A DNA stretch of 64,000 bases from Henckelia pumila (taxonomy: Eukaryota > Streptophyta > Magnoliopsida > Lamiales > Gesneriaceae). The position numbers and the translations under genes are program-made. Where the stretch lies: contig NC_133122.1 in NCBI RefSeq assembly GCF_033568475.1, positions 154,125,361-154,189,360 of the forward strand, written 5' to 3'. The notes beneath the pieces were generated by a model. That model was given only the letters and a program-made list of their open reading frames with translations. It did no database searches and had not been told where the DNA came from. Positions 10,730-22,168 of the stretch are shown here, in pieces (position 1 is the stretch's first letter; each line of letters opens with the position of its first letter).

Positions 10730-12376
10730 TGTGATACCCGTGACCAAATTCATGGTATAATAAGAAAATATATTTAAATATATTTTTGTACCTACTAGTG
10801 AAATAAAAACTAAGATTTCTAATTTCAATTGTTTTGGCTAAATCTCGGTTCTCATATTATACTTATTATTTTACATGTAAAGAAAACTTATTATTTTTAT
10901 TGACTAGTATTATTTTCAAAATAATGATTTATCTTAATTGTCATGTTGAGGTGGAATTATTAATGTTTAAAATTTTAAGAGTGACATTATATCTAATTAT
11001 TTTATATAATTATTATTTGATTATTAATTAGGCTTAATGCCTCAATTGATTGTCTTTTAAAATTCTCAACCATGAAAACACAGGTTCAAGTATATATATT
11101 TATCCATTATAAAGTTCATAAAATCCATTTTTGTGTTCAAATTGTCAATATAGATAATTTATTTGTCATGTGTTAAAAATTATTGACTAGTCTTTAAATC
11201 AACCATTATACCATACTTACTATTTGTCATAAACCACCATGACTTATCAAATTTCTACCCACTAACCCATGTTTCCCCTCTCAATTTACTACCCACTAAA
11301 CCAAATTCAATTCCTTACATTTAATGTGACCCTTTGAGTTGCTTGAAATTTTAGTATAAATATACTACACTAGTCACATTCTCATTTCAATCCATAATAT
11401 TCATAAAAAGAAAGAGAGATAAATTATATGGAAGACATGCATATTTCTTCTAAGATTTAAGTTCTTGTGGCATCAAAGAGTTGGGCTTGGCAAAGAGTAG
11501 ATGAAGCTTTTAGAAGAATTTTATATCAGTTATCGATTCAACAAAATTTTCCGAGTAAGTGGGCTTCTACCTTTCTTTTGTGTAATATAAGTTTCTACAC
11601 TTATATTTATTTTTGTGTGTGAGTTAAGTTTTATAAAATAAATACTTATAATTTTGAAAATTCGATCGGCATGATAATATTCGTTTCACTTTGATATATA
11701 TTATTTGTTGGCTATTCGTGATATTATTTGAAGCATGTTAGAATTATTTGGAAATATTTGAGATGCACTGTTAAAAGTCGATTTAAAAATGGTTAAGGAA
11801 TTTCCGACGATTTGATTTGATTTGATTTGATATGGCCCTGATGCGGTGGGTTATAATAACCGTTCCTTTGGCCTCGCCCCTTAGAGGAGTAAAATATAGG
11901 GGACTGATCAGTAGAACCACGGAAAATGAGATAATTAACAGTGCAATATTTGCTTCGTATTTGTTCGAATTCAGCATGCTTATTTTGTTTCGAGATTATA
12001 AAATATACATGAGTACATGTAAATATATTTTGGTGTTTATCGTGCTCGATCGGCCCCGACTTGCTGAGTGTTCCCAAAACACTCACCCCCTTACTTTGCT
12101 CCCCAGATAAGAATGAAGATGAGTTAGATGACGAAGAACAGAATAAGTTCTGAGGTTGGTGAGGATGGATCAGTTCAAGTTGAAGAAATATTTTTACTTT
12201 AAATTTCAGTTTCGCTTCCGCATTGTTGCACTTGTGTTTTTTTTTCTCTGTAAAAATAGTTATGGTTTATGAAATAGACTGATTTTTGGCAAGACTTGTA
12301 CTATGAGGCTTGTTGTTTCAATGTTAAATTGTTAAACAACGCCGATGTCAACTAGGCCCGGTTTCGGGGCGTGACA
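10730..12376 (+). repeat. 5' LTR of the LARD-like element
   Basis: This LTR is 1647 bp, starts TGTGATACCCGTGACC and ends CGGGGCGTGACA. The body is AT-rich; TAGTATAAATATACTACAC near 11351 looks like a TATA region, followed by CACTAGTCACATTCTC, a plausible transcription start area. A short reading frame on the + strand (11832-12110) is repeated in the other LTR but resembles no protein I know. Confidence 0.95.
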
Positions 12377-13348
12377 GATGTGGTATCAAAGCCAAACCAG
12401 GTTCATGATCTTGATGGAAAATTAGGATGAAGAATGAAAATGATTCTTGGGGTCTAGTAAGTAAGATTTGGAATGATGAGGAATCACTTGGAGACAAACA
12501 ATGGGAACTAATATTATTTTTAAGGTTAGTATAGAAATGAGAATGATTACTTAGATTTATGTTCGAATCATTTTGAAACTATTATTTAGGTTACCTAGTC
12601 GATATAAATATTTAAGTTTGTTCTAATTATGGATTTATAAAGAATTATTTGGGAGCTAATGTTTGTCACATTATAGATAAAAATTTTAAGTCATGATTGT
12701 CGAAGTTTAAGTTTGCTTGACAATATTGGGTTATATATATATAGATGTGATTGGGTTATAGTTTGACTCTAAGGTTTTTATTAGTATTAAATACTTGGAA
12801 AAAAAATCTAGTTAATAAGAATAAATTTTTTTTTTCCATAAGGATCATACTTCACTACAAATAATTAGAGAAAAAAAAAATATTATCTCTCGTATATTTT
12901 GATGAGTCATGTATTAGGTCTATTTGGATCATCAATCCTCATTTCTATTTTTAAAATAAAAATTTATTCACTTCCTTAAATTAAATCTATCAAGTTATTG
13001 AATTTTTATTACATGCTTAATTTTGATTCCTAAACTTTTGTTAAGAAATTTTGTTGAGCTGATTTCAGAAAAATACTATTCATGTTCCTAGTTATAATGC
13101 ATTTTTTTTTTCTCATGTTAGATAAAGAAAAAAAAAATTGTTAAAATTTTTCTCTGGAATTTTAATTTTTAAATTCCCTTCTCGATAAATATTTTCTTAG
13201 CTCATTAAGTTTTCATTTATTGAGATCATTTTCTACCATCAACACAAAACAAATCTTGAAATTTTTTTTTTAAAATTTTGTTTGTTTACAAAAATCAAAA
13301 TATAAATTTCAAGTTTCGAGGACGAAACTTTTTTTTAGGAGGGAAGAA
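12377..13348 (+). other. Internal region of the LARD-like element with PBS and PPT
   Basis: The PBS at 12381-12393 reads TGGTATCAAAGCC, one mismatch from the initiator-Met tRNA complement. The polypurine tract AGGAGGGAAGAA is at 13337-13348, directly before the 3' LTR. Between them lies AT-rich sequence with many homopolymer runs and no open frame over 60 codons, so gag and pol are completely absent. Confidence 0.9.
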
Positions 13349-14996
13349 TGTGATACCCGTGACCAAATTCATGGTATAATAAAGAAAATATATTTAAATA
13401 TATTTTTGTACCTACTAGTGAAATAAAAACTAAGATTTCTAATTTCAATTGTTTTGGCTAAATCTCGGTTCTCATATTATACTTATTATTTTACATGTAA
13501 AGAAAACTTATTATTTTTATTGACTAGTATTATTTTCAAAATAATGATTTATCTTAATTGTCATGTTGAGGTGGAATTATTAATGTTTAAAATTTTAAGA
13601 GTGACATTATATCTAATTATTTTATATAATTATTATTTGATTATTAATTAGGCTTAATGGCTCAATTGATTGTCTTTTAAAATTCTCAACCATGAAAACA
13701 CAGGTTCAAGTATATATATTTATCCATTATAAAGTTCATAAAATCCATTTTTGTGTTCAAATTGTCAATATAGATAATTTATTTGTCATGTGTTAAAAAT
13801 TATTGACTAGTCTTTAAATCAACCATTATACCATACTTACTATTTGTCATAAACCACCATGACTTATCAAATTTCTACCCACTAACCCATGTTTCCCCTC
13901 TCAATTTACTACCCACTAAACCAAATTCAATTCCTTACATTTAATGTGACCCTTTGAGTTGCTTGAAATTTTAGTATAAATATACTACACTAGTCACATT
14001 CTCATTTCAATCCATAATATTCATAAAAAGAAAGAGAGATAAATTATATGGAAGACATGCATATTTCTTCTAAGATTTAAGTTCTTGTGGCATCAAAGAG
14101 TTGGGCTTGGCAAAGAGTAGATGAAGCTTTTAGAAGAATTTTATATCAGTTATCGATTCAACAAAATTTTCCGAGTAAGTGGGCTTCTACCTTTCTTTTG
14201 TGTAATATAAGTTTCTACACTTATATTTATTTTTGTGTGTGAGTTAAGTTTTATAAAATAAATACTTATAATTTTGAAAATTCGATCGGCATGATAATAT
14301 TCGTTTCACTTTGATATATATTATTTGTTGGCTATTCGTGATATTATTTGAAGCATGTTAGAATTATTTGGAAATATTTGAGATGCACTGTTAAAAGTCG
14401 ATTTAGAAATGGTTAAGGAATTTCCGACGATTTGATTTGATTTGATTTGATATGGCCCTGATGCGGTGGGTTATAATAACCGTTCCTTTGGTCTCGCCCC
14501 TTAGAGGAGTAAAATATAGGGGACTGATCAGTAGAACCACGGAAAATGAGATAATTAACAGTGCAATATTTGCTTCGTATTTGTTCGAATTCAGCATGCT
14601 TATTTTGTTTCGAGATTATAAAATATACATGAGTACATGTAAATATATTTTGGTGTTTATCGTGCTCGATCGGCCCCGACTTGCTGAGTGTTCCCAAAAC
14701 ACTCACCCCCTTACTTTGCTCCCCAGATAAGAATGAAGATGAGTTAGATGACGAAGAACAGAATAAGTTCTGAGGTTGGTGAGGATGGATCAGTTCAAGT
14801 TGAAGAAATATTTTTACTTTAAATTTCAGTTTCGCTTCCGCATTGTTGCACTTGTGTTTTTTTTTCTCTGTAAAAATAGTTATGGTTTATGAAATAGACT
14901 GGTTTTTTGCAAGACTTGTACTATGAGGCTTGTTGTTTCAATGTTAAATTGTTAAACAACGCCGATGTCAACTAGGCCCGGTTTCGGGGCGTGACA
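13349..14996 (+). repeat. 3' LTR of the LARD-like element
   Basis: This is a 1648-bp direct copy of 10730-12376. Differences I can see: one extra A in the TAATAAAGAAAA run near the start, C/G at the equivalent of 11039, A/G in ATTTA(A/G)AAATGG, C/T in TTTGG(C/T)CTCGCC, and two changes in the GACTG(A/G)TTTTTGGC region. It is followed by the ATATA target-site copy. Confidence 0.95.
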
Positions 14997-15016
14997 ATAT
15001 ATATACGAGTTGCGAA

Positions 15017-15388
15017 GGATTAAAGCTTCTGGTGAATTACTTTTCGGAATAATAGTCAAAATGATCTCGTAAGTTTTGCTCATTCTTTATTTTGGTCTTT
15101 AAAATTTAAAGTATTTAATTTGAATTTTGGTCCCCTAAATTTATACTGTATTTTGATGATCATTTTTAGTATTTTTTTTTAAGGAATATTAATAGGGCGT
15201 TGGATTAAAGCTTCCGGTGAATTACTTTTCGGGATAATAGTCAAAATGATCTCGTAAGTTTTGCTCATTCTTTATTTTGGTCTTTAAAATTTAAAGTATT
15301 TAATTTGAATTTTGGTCCCCTAAATTTATACTGTATTTTGATGATCATTTTTAGTATTTTTTTTTAAGGAATATTAACGGGGCGTTGG
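15017..15388. repeat. 185-bp direct tandem duplication, two copies
   Basis: Two nearly identical units begin with GGATTAAAGCTTC at 15017 and 15202, a period of 185 bp, and end in AAGGAATATTAA..GGGCGTTGGA. They differ at a few bases (TCTGG/TCCGG, GGAATAATAG/GGGATAATAG). Contents such as TTTTGGTCTTTAAAATTTAAAG resemble common plant repeat DNA. No coding capacity is visible. Confidence 0.9.
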
Positions 15389-15534
15389 ACAAATTAGTAT
15401 TTCTCACATCAGTTTTTTCCATTGCTATGTTAGTATTTTTAATTAACGTCACATGAGCACTCTTGGCAAAAAAAAGACAAAAATAAAAAACATAATTTAA
15501 TTACAAGATCAAAATCACGTACTTAATTATTGTG

Positions 15535-16012
15535 AGAAATCTGCGGCCTATTTATAGACGGAGTTTGGAAGGTCCGAACTCTCATGTTTGTCACGTCTCC
15601 GAACAACCCTGATAGGAAGCTCTGATATGCTCTTCGTAAGTTCCGATCCTCTTCACAAGCTTTGAACTCCCACTTTGGAAGCTCCGATAGGCATGAGTTC
15701 TCATGTGTCTTTACACTCTTGACACGTTGATAATGTGCATTACCTAACACATTTCGGAAGGTCCGATTTCACGTTCGGACATTCCGATATCATCCTCTTC
15801 ATCCGAACTACACCCTGTCCATCCGATTAGTTCAGATCCTCCGAACTTACCTGACTCATGGTTGATGGTTCCGAACTGCCCGAGTCACTTTTGTTCTACG
15901 AATCATTTCCGAACATTTTGGAATCGTTTAAAACCCCTTAATCATAGTTTATCATTTTAAACATGTATAACTACTGATCTAATAAACGTAAAACGAAATT
16001 AGGGTTACTACA
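15535..16012 (-). repeat. Old LTR fragment with TTCCGA-type dyads, related to gypsy E LTR
   Basis: The + strand shows GCGGCCTATTTATAGACGGAG at 15543-15562, which on the minus strand is a CTATAAATAG TATA box. It is followed by many TCCGAAC/TTCCGATC words to about 15910, and an end GGGTTACTACA at 16012. The same order (TATTTATAGAC, GATCGGAACTTCCGATC arrays, then GGGCTACTACA) is seen in the LTRs at 42452-43792 and 48410-49750. I therefore call it the U3 part of a diverged relative. The other LTR end was not found. Confidence 0.65.
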
Positions 16013-17654
16013 TAAGTAGTAAATATCATCAATTATTTTCTTACCCCAAAACCAAGTAAAATATCCAAATTAGAGGTGAGTTATTTTTGTATGTATAAAA
16101 CTTTACAGTCATAAAGACATATAATTTCCAAATAGACATCTTTTTCCTGTGTACCAAATTAGATGAAATTCGCCCAAAAAGAAATAATTACTATGATAGT
16201 TTGATTGACGAAAGTGACAGGCAACAACCCACCTAAATATATCGCCACCTGGAATATCTTGAAGAGGCAAATTCAAAGTGGATTTGCCATTTGTACCAAA
16301 TTGAATGATTTTTTTTTTACTGTAAGAAAAAAGACAAAAAGTCAAAAAAATAATTGAGGCTCATTTTTACTGTCAATGCCGGTGCATGTAATTTATTTCG
16401 AAAAAGACCACCCAGTCACATCTATACATATGTGCAACTGCAACATATATATATAAAGTTTCCATTAATACTTTTAAAGAACGCGGTTTTTTTTTAAAAA
16501 AAAATTACATTGTCTTGTGTAATTTTTTGAGCGATCACTTATATAAATACACAAGAGGATTATGCCAGTTTTTTCCTGTTTCACATTTTGGAACCACATA
16601 AACAATTACATCAAAATTCGAAAACTTAGTCGATAAAAACTTAAAATCGAATAAATTAATAAGAAAAACAAATGGATCAAATTTGAAAACGAAAAATGGG
16701 AAGATACAGCAAGCATACGTAGTGGTATAAAAGTGCTATGTGTATGGCTAAGGAAATTGGAAAATGGGCACCAATTACGAAAAAACTATTGCCAGTGTGA
16801 GACAAAGATTTGCCATACCCATACCCTCGGCGTTAACCTTTGTGCCCATTGAAACCGCGTTTACGTTACATGTGTGTGTGTGGGATCAATACATTTCGTG
16901 AAACGCGCTATTTAATGAGCCATCTGTCCCCAACTATATTTAATATAAAAGTTCATTTATATATGTTCTTTACACAATTACACCCACCCACCCACCAACA
17001 AATTATAATCCCAATTAAATATCCAACAATAAATAATAATACAAAATCTAACACTGGTCTTAGTAAGTACCGAGGATATGTCGATTTACATGTTTAGATT
17101 CGCATATATATATATATATATATATATCACTAATTTTGTTACGTTGTCCATCAACCGTGTCAACCTTCGTGTCTATCATATACAATAGTTGAGTGTTTTA
17201 TACATGGTGAACACGGAAGTTGAAATGGTTGATGAGCAGCATAACAAAACTCTTTATATATATCACAACTAAAATTATATTTATATTATAACAAAACTTA
17301 ATGTGATACAGTCTCACAAACGTTATTTGTATTACTAAAGACCTACTCAAATTATATACATGTGTTTAACTGGAAATTGTGAGAGAAGTACTAGATATCG
17401 TAATCTACGATCTTTTGATCTCTTTTTTTAAAAATAAATAAATTATTATTGAAAATTGAATGCATCCGAGAAAATATCTTGAAAGAATTTTTTATTTTTT
17501 TTTAAAAAAAAGAAGGGTAATTTTTAATTGGCGATTTAAAATTAAAAAAAATGATATGTTAACTTTTTTTAGATGGCTCAATGGCAAAGCTGGCAGATTG
17601 CACCTTCCATGCCATTTTCCTCCTCCAACCAAATCCTAATTAACTTTTTGCCCT
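16013..17654. other. Intergenic region upstream of the second XTH gene
   Basis: AT-rich spacer without a gene that I can support. It contains short low-complexity runs: CACCCACCCACCCACC near 16981 and an (AT)n microsatellite at about 17105-17128. Open frames here are short and resemble nothing known. The proximal part should hold the promoter of the XTH gene at 17744. Confidence 0.6.
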
Positions 17655-17662
17655 CTATAAAT
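17655..17662 (+). promoter_or_regulatory. TATA box of the second XTH gene
   Basis: CTATAAAT lies 82 bp before the start codon, in a C/T-rich leader-like context, as expected for a plant core promoter. A CACGTG G-box word follows in the presumed 5' UTR at 17728-17733. Confidence 0.7.
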
Positions 17663-17743
17663 CCCGACACGCATATTCCCAATCTTCACCATCAAATCAC
17701 AGAATTACTTTATTAAAAAAAAACACTCACGTGTAATTCGAAA

Positions 17744-18751
17744 ATGGCTCCAAAGATCAATTCACTGGCAATATTGGTGATGAGTACTATATTAATTAAT
17801 ATTATTACGTTTGGTTCCGCCAATTTCAACAAAGAAGTGGACGTGACATGGGGAGACGGGCGAGCCAAAATCCTCAACAATGGCGACCTTCTCACTCTGA
17901 GTCTGGACAAAACCTCTGGCTCCGGATTCCAGTCCAAGGACGAATACATGTTCGCAAAGATCGATACTCAGCTCAAACTTGTCCCCGGAAACTCCGCCGG
18001 AACCGTCACCGCATATTTCGTATGCATATATATATGTATATTTTTTTTGGCTTTAAATAACTAATTAATGGGTCGTACGTATCAACGTGAATCGGTAATT
18101 TTGCTTGCTGCAGTTGTCTTCACAAGGGCCGACGCATGACGAGATAGATTTCGAGTTCTTGGGGAATTTGAGTGGCGAACCTTATATTCTACACACTAAT
18201 GTGTACGCACAGGGTAAAGGAAACAGAGAACAGCAGTTTTATCTTTGGTTTGATCCCACCGCCGACTTTCATACGTATTCCATCCTATGGAATCCCCAGA
18301 GAATCATGTAAGTAATTAATTTTAATTTCTTTTTTTTTTTTTATGAGACGACGACTGATATATATACTCCAGATTCTCAGTGGATGGCACCCCCATCAGA
18401 GAATTCAAGAATCTAGAGTCGCGAGGAGTCCCTTACCCGAAAAATCAGCCGATGAGGATATATTCGAGCCTTTGGAACGCCGACGATTGGGCGACGCGAG
18501 GCGGGCTGATCAAAACCGATTGGAGCAAGGCTCCGTTCACCGCCTCGTACCGGAATTACAAGGCTGATGCATGCATAATATTAAACTCTAATTCCTGCAC
18601 TGGCAAGAATATTTCGTGGTTCAACCAAGAGCTTGATGCCACCAGCCAAGCGAAATTGAAATGGGCGCGGAATCATTTCATGATTTACAATTACTGCGCG
18701 GATTCCAACCGATTCCCGCAAGGTTTCCCCACGGAATGCACCATAATGTAG
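17744..18751 (+). CDS. Xyloglucan endotransglucosylase/hydrolase (XTH), three exons
   Basis: Secreted GH16 wall enzyme acting on xyloglucan. Exons: 17744-18019, 18114-18307, 18373-18751, with GT-AG introns. The product is 282 residues, normal for the family. Residues 1 to about 26 form a signal peptide ([20 protein letters not shown]). [17 protein letters not shown] then starts the mature enzyme. The catalytic motif [11 protein letters not shown] has nucleophile Glu102 and acid/base Glu106; Asn110-Leu-Ser is the conserved N-glycosylation site. The C-terminal XET domain has [28 protein letters not shown] and paired cysteines (NYCAD, TEC). It looks like the touch/brassinosteroid-induced group (XTH22-25 type), by recall only. 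It is a diverged tandem paralogue of the gene at 8810, with the same two 3' intron positions. All catalytic residues are intact. Confidence 0.96.
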
Positions 18752-19315
18752 TACTGTATATAATTATGCATGTTAACTGTCAAATATGGTAGTAGAATTC
18801 TTTTTGTTTGTTTTGTTTTGTTTTCTACACCTTGTGTATGTAATAAATCAATATATAAGTTAATGCTAATGATGATATATAATGCTTCTATTAATTGTCT
18901 ATCATACTGATTAGTGAACGTACATTTTTTTTTTTCAATTATTAATATTTAACACACAATCTTTAGCATATAATTTCTTGTTTTAGTTTTTCCACACATT
19001 CATTTGATTATTTAACCGATTTTAATTAAGATAAGATTTTTTTAAAAGTTAGTTGTTATTTATGGGATAATTATTACATTCCAACAATCTCTCTCAATAA
19101 TTGAACTCCTCCCAATCAATGGGAATCGAATTCATGACCTTGACTCTGAATAAAAATTGTAGGACCGAATACTTACTGTTTTACCAAAAGCTATAGCTAG
19201 TGATGATAATGGTGCAACTCAAATCTTTTAAACCGCACCGCAGCCCACCCGTCATGGTTCGATCGTTCAACAAAGCAGAAACAACTATTGCATCCCAACA
19301 GTTATTGTAAGGCTC
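18752..19315. other. 3' flank of the second XTH gene
   Basis: Contains a plausible polyadenylation signal region (GTAATAAATCAATA near 18840), then AT-rich spacer. It ends with the GTTAT target-site copy (19311-19315) of the solo LTR. No gene is visible. Confidence 0.6.
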
Positions 19316-22163
19316 GAAAATATTAAGTTCTTAATTACGGGATTTAAGATTTAAATTCCGAATAAAGTGAAAAGATGAATTTAAGAATTTATGGAAATTG
19401 GAGATTTCAATTTCGGGTCAGAAATATTTAATTTGATGATTTTCGGATTTTAAGATTTTAATATCCGGAATTCTTAAATTAAAAGATTAAAAATATTTGA
19501 ATTGATATTTATGGAATTTAAGATGTGAATTCCAAGATGATAAGTATCAAGAATTTAATTTGAGTATGAAATCCGAGCAAGGGCCAATTTGCAAATATTG
19601 AGTAGTTCAAGGACTAAAATGCGAGAAGTTCCAAAATGATTTAATTTTAATCCGAGAATATATAATTTTAGAATATTTAGAGTTTAGAATTTAATTCTAA
19701 TATTCATAAATTATTTAGAATTGAAATTGAATTAAATCGCTTGTCCGGGGACTAAATTGCAATTAGACCAAAGTTCAGAAACCAAAATGCAAATAAGTAG
19801 ATATATATCTACTTTGAAACGTGGGAATCAGATTAGATTCAGAAGAAAATCAGAAAATGGCCGAGAGAAAGAGGAAAAGGGTCCAAGTTCACTTTTTGAC
19901 CTTTCAAGCTTTCACATTTTTTGATCCGCCCGGTAGAATTTTCGATTGAATATATATTTGCGATCACAGCTCCGAGTGCTACGTTTTGACGTAAGTTTTA
20001 TGAAGTTCTACCATGTTTGAAATTTAAGTTGTTATTAAAATTAATATTTGATTGTATAAACGTGTTCTAGCATGTACGACGATAGCATATCTAAGATGGA
20101 TCGAGAAAATATCATCGTTTGAACATGTTTTCGATTTTTGAAAGATTTTTCATAATTCTGAATTTTTAAGAGCTGCTGGTCACGTGTATAAGTGGATGAA
20201 TTGGTGATGATATTGAGCTTAAATGATTAACAAGATGATGTTTATGCTGTTGGAATTTTCGGTTTTGATCCGTTACGCCGTCGGTTCAAGATTTTGAATT
20301 GTTATGCATTCTCAATGTCTAGAGCTCATTTGTAAGCTTATTGTGGATGAATTGAATATGTGATTATGTTGAGAATGAAGATATAATGATATTTGAATCG
20401 AAAGATTTATCGGACTCGAATAGTTGCGACGTCGGTTTGAATTCTGATTGTCTTAGCAAGATTTGAACTGACTAAGCTCTAAAGAATCATCGATTCAGAT
20501 TGGAAATTTATGTTTAGATATGTTATAATATATTTCAGATTTAAAGTGAAGATTATCGAAGTTGAATCGACGCGTTCGAGTTCGAATGACTTGAAGTGTT
20601 TGAAGTTGAATCAAGAATACCTTCAAGTAGCATTGATTGAAAAAGCAGATTTTGATGACCGATTTGGCTAGCGTTGAGATGATCAGCATTGGCAACAGAT
20701 TCAAGAGGTTTGAATCGCGATGAAAGGTATGAATCGACATTATTCCTGCCAGGTAGAACAACTCGAGAACGTGGTGGTTTTCGAGTTATCCTGAAATCAA
20801 ATACTTAGTTGTTTCAGTGCTCTTATGTGATTTACTTTCTTTTGTTGGTATCCTTGATTATTTACATGCATATAAATATGTTCTTGATGTGTTCAAGATG
20901 TTGTTTTAGCTTATGTATGATTTAATGCATCCAGATTGTGTTGCATTCATCTTGAACCCTACCTTGAATAGCACAGAGGGCAAAATGGCCTAGAGTGCGT
21001 AGACGTTTGGAGAACTGTAGTGAGTGGCATGGAATGTAGATTTACTTCCAGAGTCAAATGACTCATGGCACGGAATATAGATTTATATCCAGAGCTATAT
21101 GACTCACTATAGTTGCACCAAAGTCAGGAAAATTAAGATATTTAACACCACCTCGATTGGGAGAGTCGGTGGTTAGTTAAAGATTTTATTCCCCGAGATC
21201 CCAAGAACTAAGCTTATTGGTATCAGATTTGATAGTCTATTCCTTGGCACATGCATTGCATTTATGCATTAACCTAGAGTTTTCTATGGTTTAGATTATG
21301 CAGTTATAAATGCTAGCATGTTGTGATACACTATTCTAGATATGAATGTGTGTTATTGCTTTAGATGAATCATTATGTGTTAAGAGTTTAAGCGTCGATG
21401 ATGATTCTATGATCTACATGTTATTACATGTTTTATGATTTTAGAGTTTTATAGCATACAGATTCCATATGCTTTCATGATGTATATGCATGTCTTTCAT
21501 ACTGAGATTTATTCTCACCGGAGTTATCCGGCTGTTGCTTTGTTTGTATGTGTGCATTGCATCAGGTTTGGGGCATGAGCGAGTCAGATGTGACTTGGAT
21601 AGCACGAGATTGAAAGATTAGAAGTGGAGATTCGGGTTTTAAGCCGCTGATATGTATTATATATAAATATGTTAGAAGACAAGGAATCTTGTACATGTTT
21701 ATGTGAATCATAGTTTATATTCAAGAATGGATGTATTTGAATATTAGGATTTATTTGTCAATGCATGTATATTATTTGGTAGCTTGTCAAAGAGTATATT
21801 TATGCATGTTCCATGGTTGACAATAAAAGTGTTTCCTGCAGATTTTCTGGAAATACAGCTCGCTCGATCGGTAGGATTTCACCGATCGAGCGAGACCTTT
21901 ATGTTGCTCAACAGAAGGTTGAAATTTTGGGCTCGCTCGATCGGTAAGATTTCACCGATCGAGTGAGGCCAATATGGATGCAGACCCGAGAGTTTTTACT
22001 TTGTGCTCGCTCGATCGGTAAAGTTTACCCGATCGAGCGAGGGGCCTTCTTTAAAAAAAAAAAAAAAATTTAGCTCTTGGTTTGAACAATCTTTTATTGT
22101 ATGATTAATTGTCTATTAATCGTTAATTGCCTTAAGATGAGATTAGCAACCCGGGTCCCCACA
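19316..22163. mobile_element. Solo LTR of a gypsy-type retrotransposon
   Basis: Starts TGTAAGGCTCG and ends GGGTCCCCACA, with a perfect 5-bp target duplication GTTAT at 19311-19315 and 22164-22168. The 2848-bp unit has no gag or pol, so the internal part was most likely lost by LTR-LTR recombination. Its TGTAAGG start is common in Ty3/gypsy LTRs. No TATA box was fixed, so orientation is not assigned. Three hairpins lie near the right end. Confidence 0.88.
21859..22041. repeat. Three regularly spaced 36-bp hairpins in the solo LTR
   Basis: Hairpins lie at 21859-21894, 21932-21967 and 22006-22041. Each has arms CTCGCTCGATCGGT and a near-perfect complement around an 8-10 bp loop (AGGATTTC, AAGATTTC, AAAGTTTA). 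Start-to-start spacing is 73 and 74 bp. The 37-38 bp between hairpins are not obviously alike, so this is not a simple tandem repeat. Confidence 0.9.
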
Positions 22164-22168
22164 GTTAT

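Larger units (their letters stand above)
10730..14996 (+). mobile_element. Young non-autonomous Ty3/gypsy-derived LTR element (LARD-like)
   Basis: Two near-identical direct LTRs (10730-12376 and 13349-14996) flank a 972-bp internal region with no coding capacity. A 5-bp target duplication ATATA lies at 10725-10729 and 14997-15001. A PBS follows the first LTR and a polypurine tract precedes the second. The bases before the tract (TTTCGAGGACGAAAC) are the usual end of gypsy pol reading FRGRN, so the element derives from a Ty3/gypsy parent that lost gag and pol. It needs proteins from an autonomous relative to move. By eye the LTRs differ at about five substitutions and one 1-bp indel in 1.65 kb, so insertion is recent. 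It sits between the two XTH genes, in the same orientation. Confidence 0.95.

Noticed and set aside
11832-12110. 92-codon + strand ORF, repeated at 14452-14730
   Set aside because: The same sequence occurs in both LTRs of one element; it carries no known domain and overlaps minus-strand frames of equal quality.
21859-22041. CRISPR-like pattern: palindromic 36-bp repeats with 37-38 bp unique spacers
   Set aside because: Only three units, located inside a plant solo LTR with its own target duplication, and no cas genes. Plants have no CRISPR systems.
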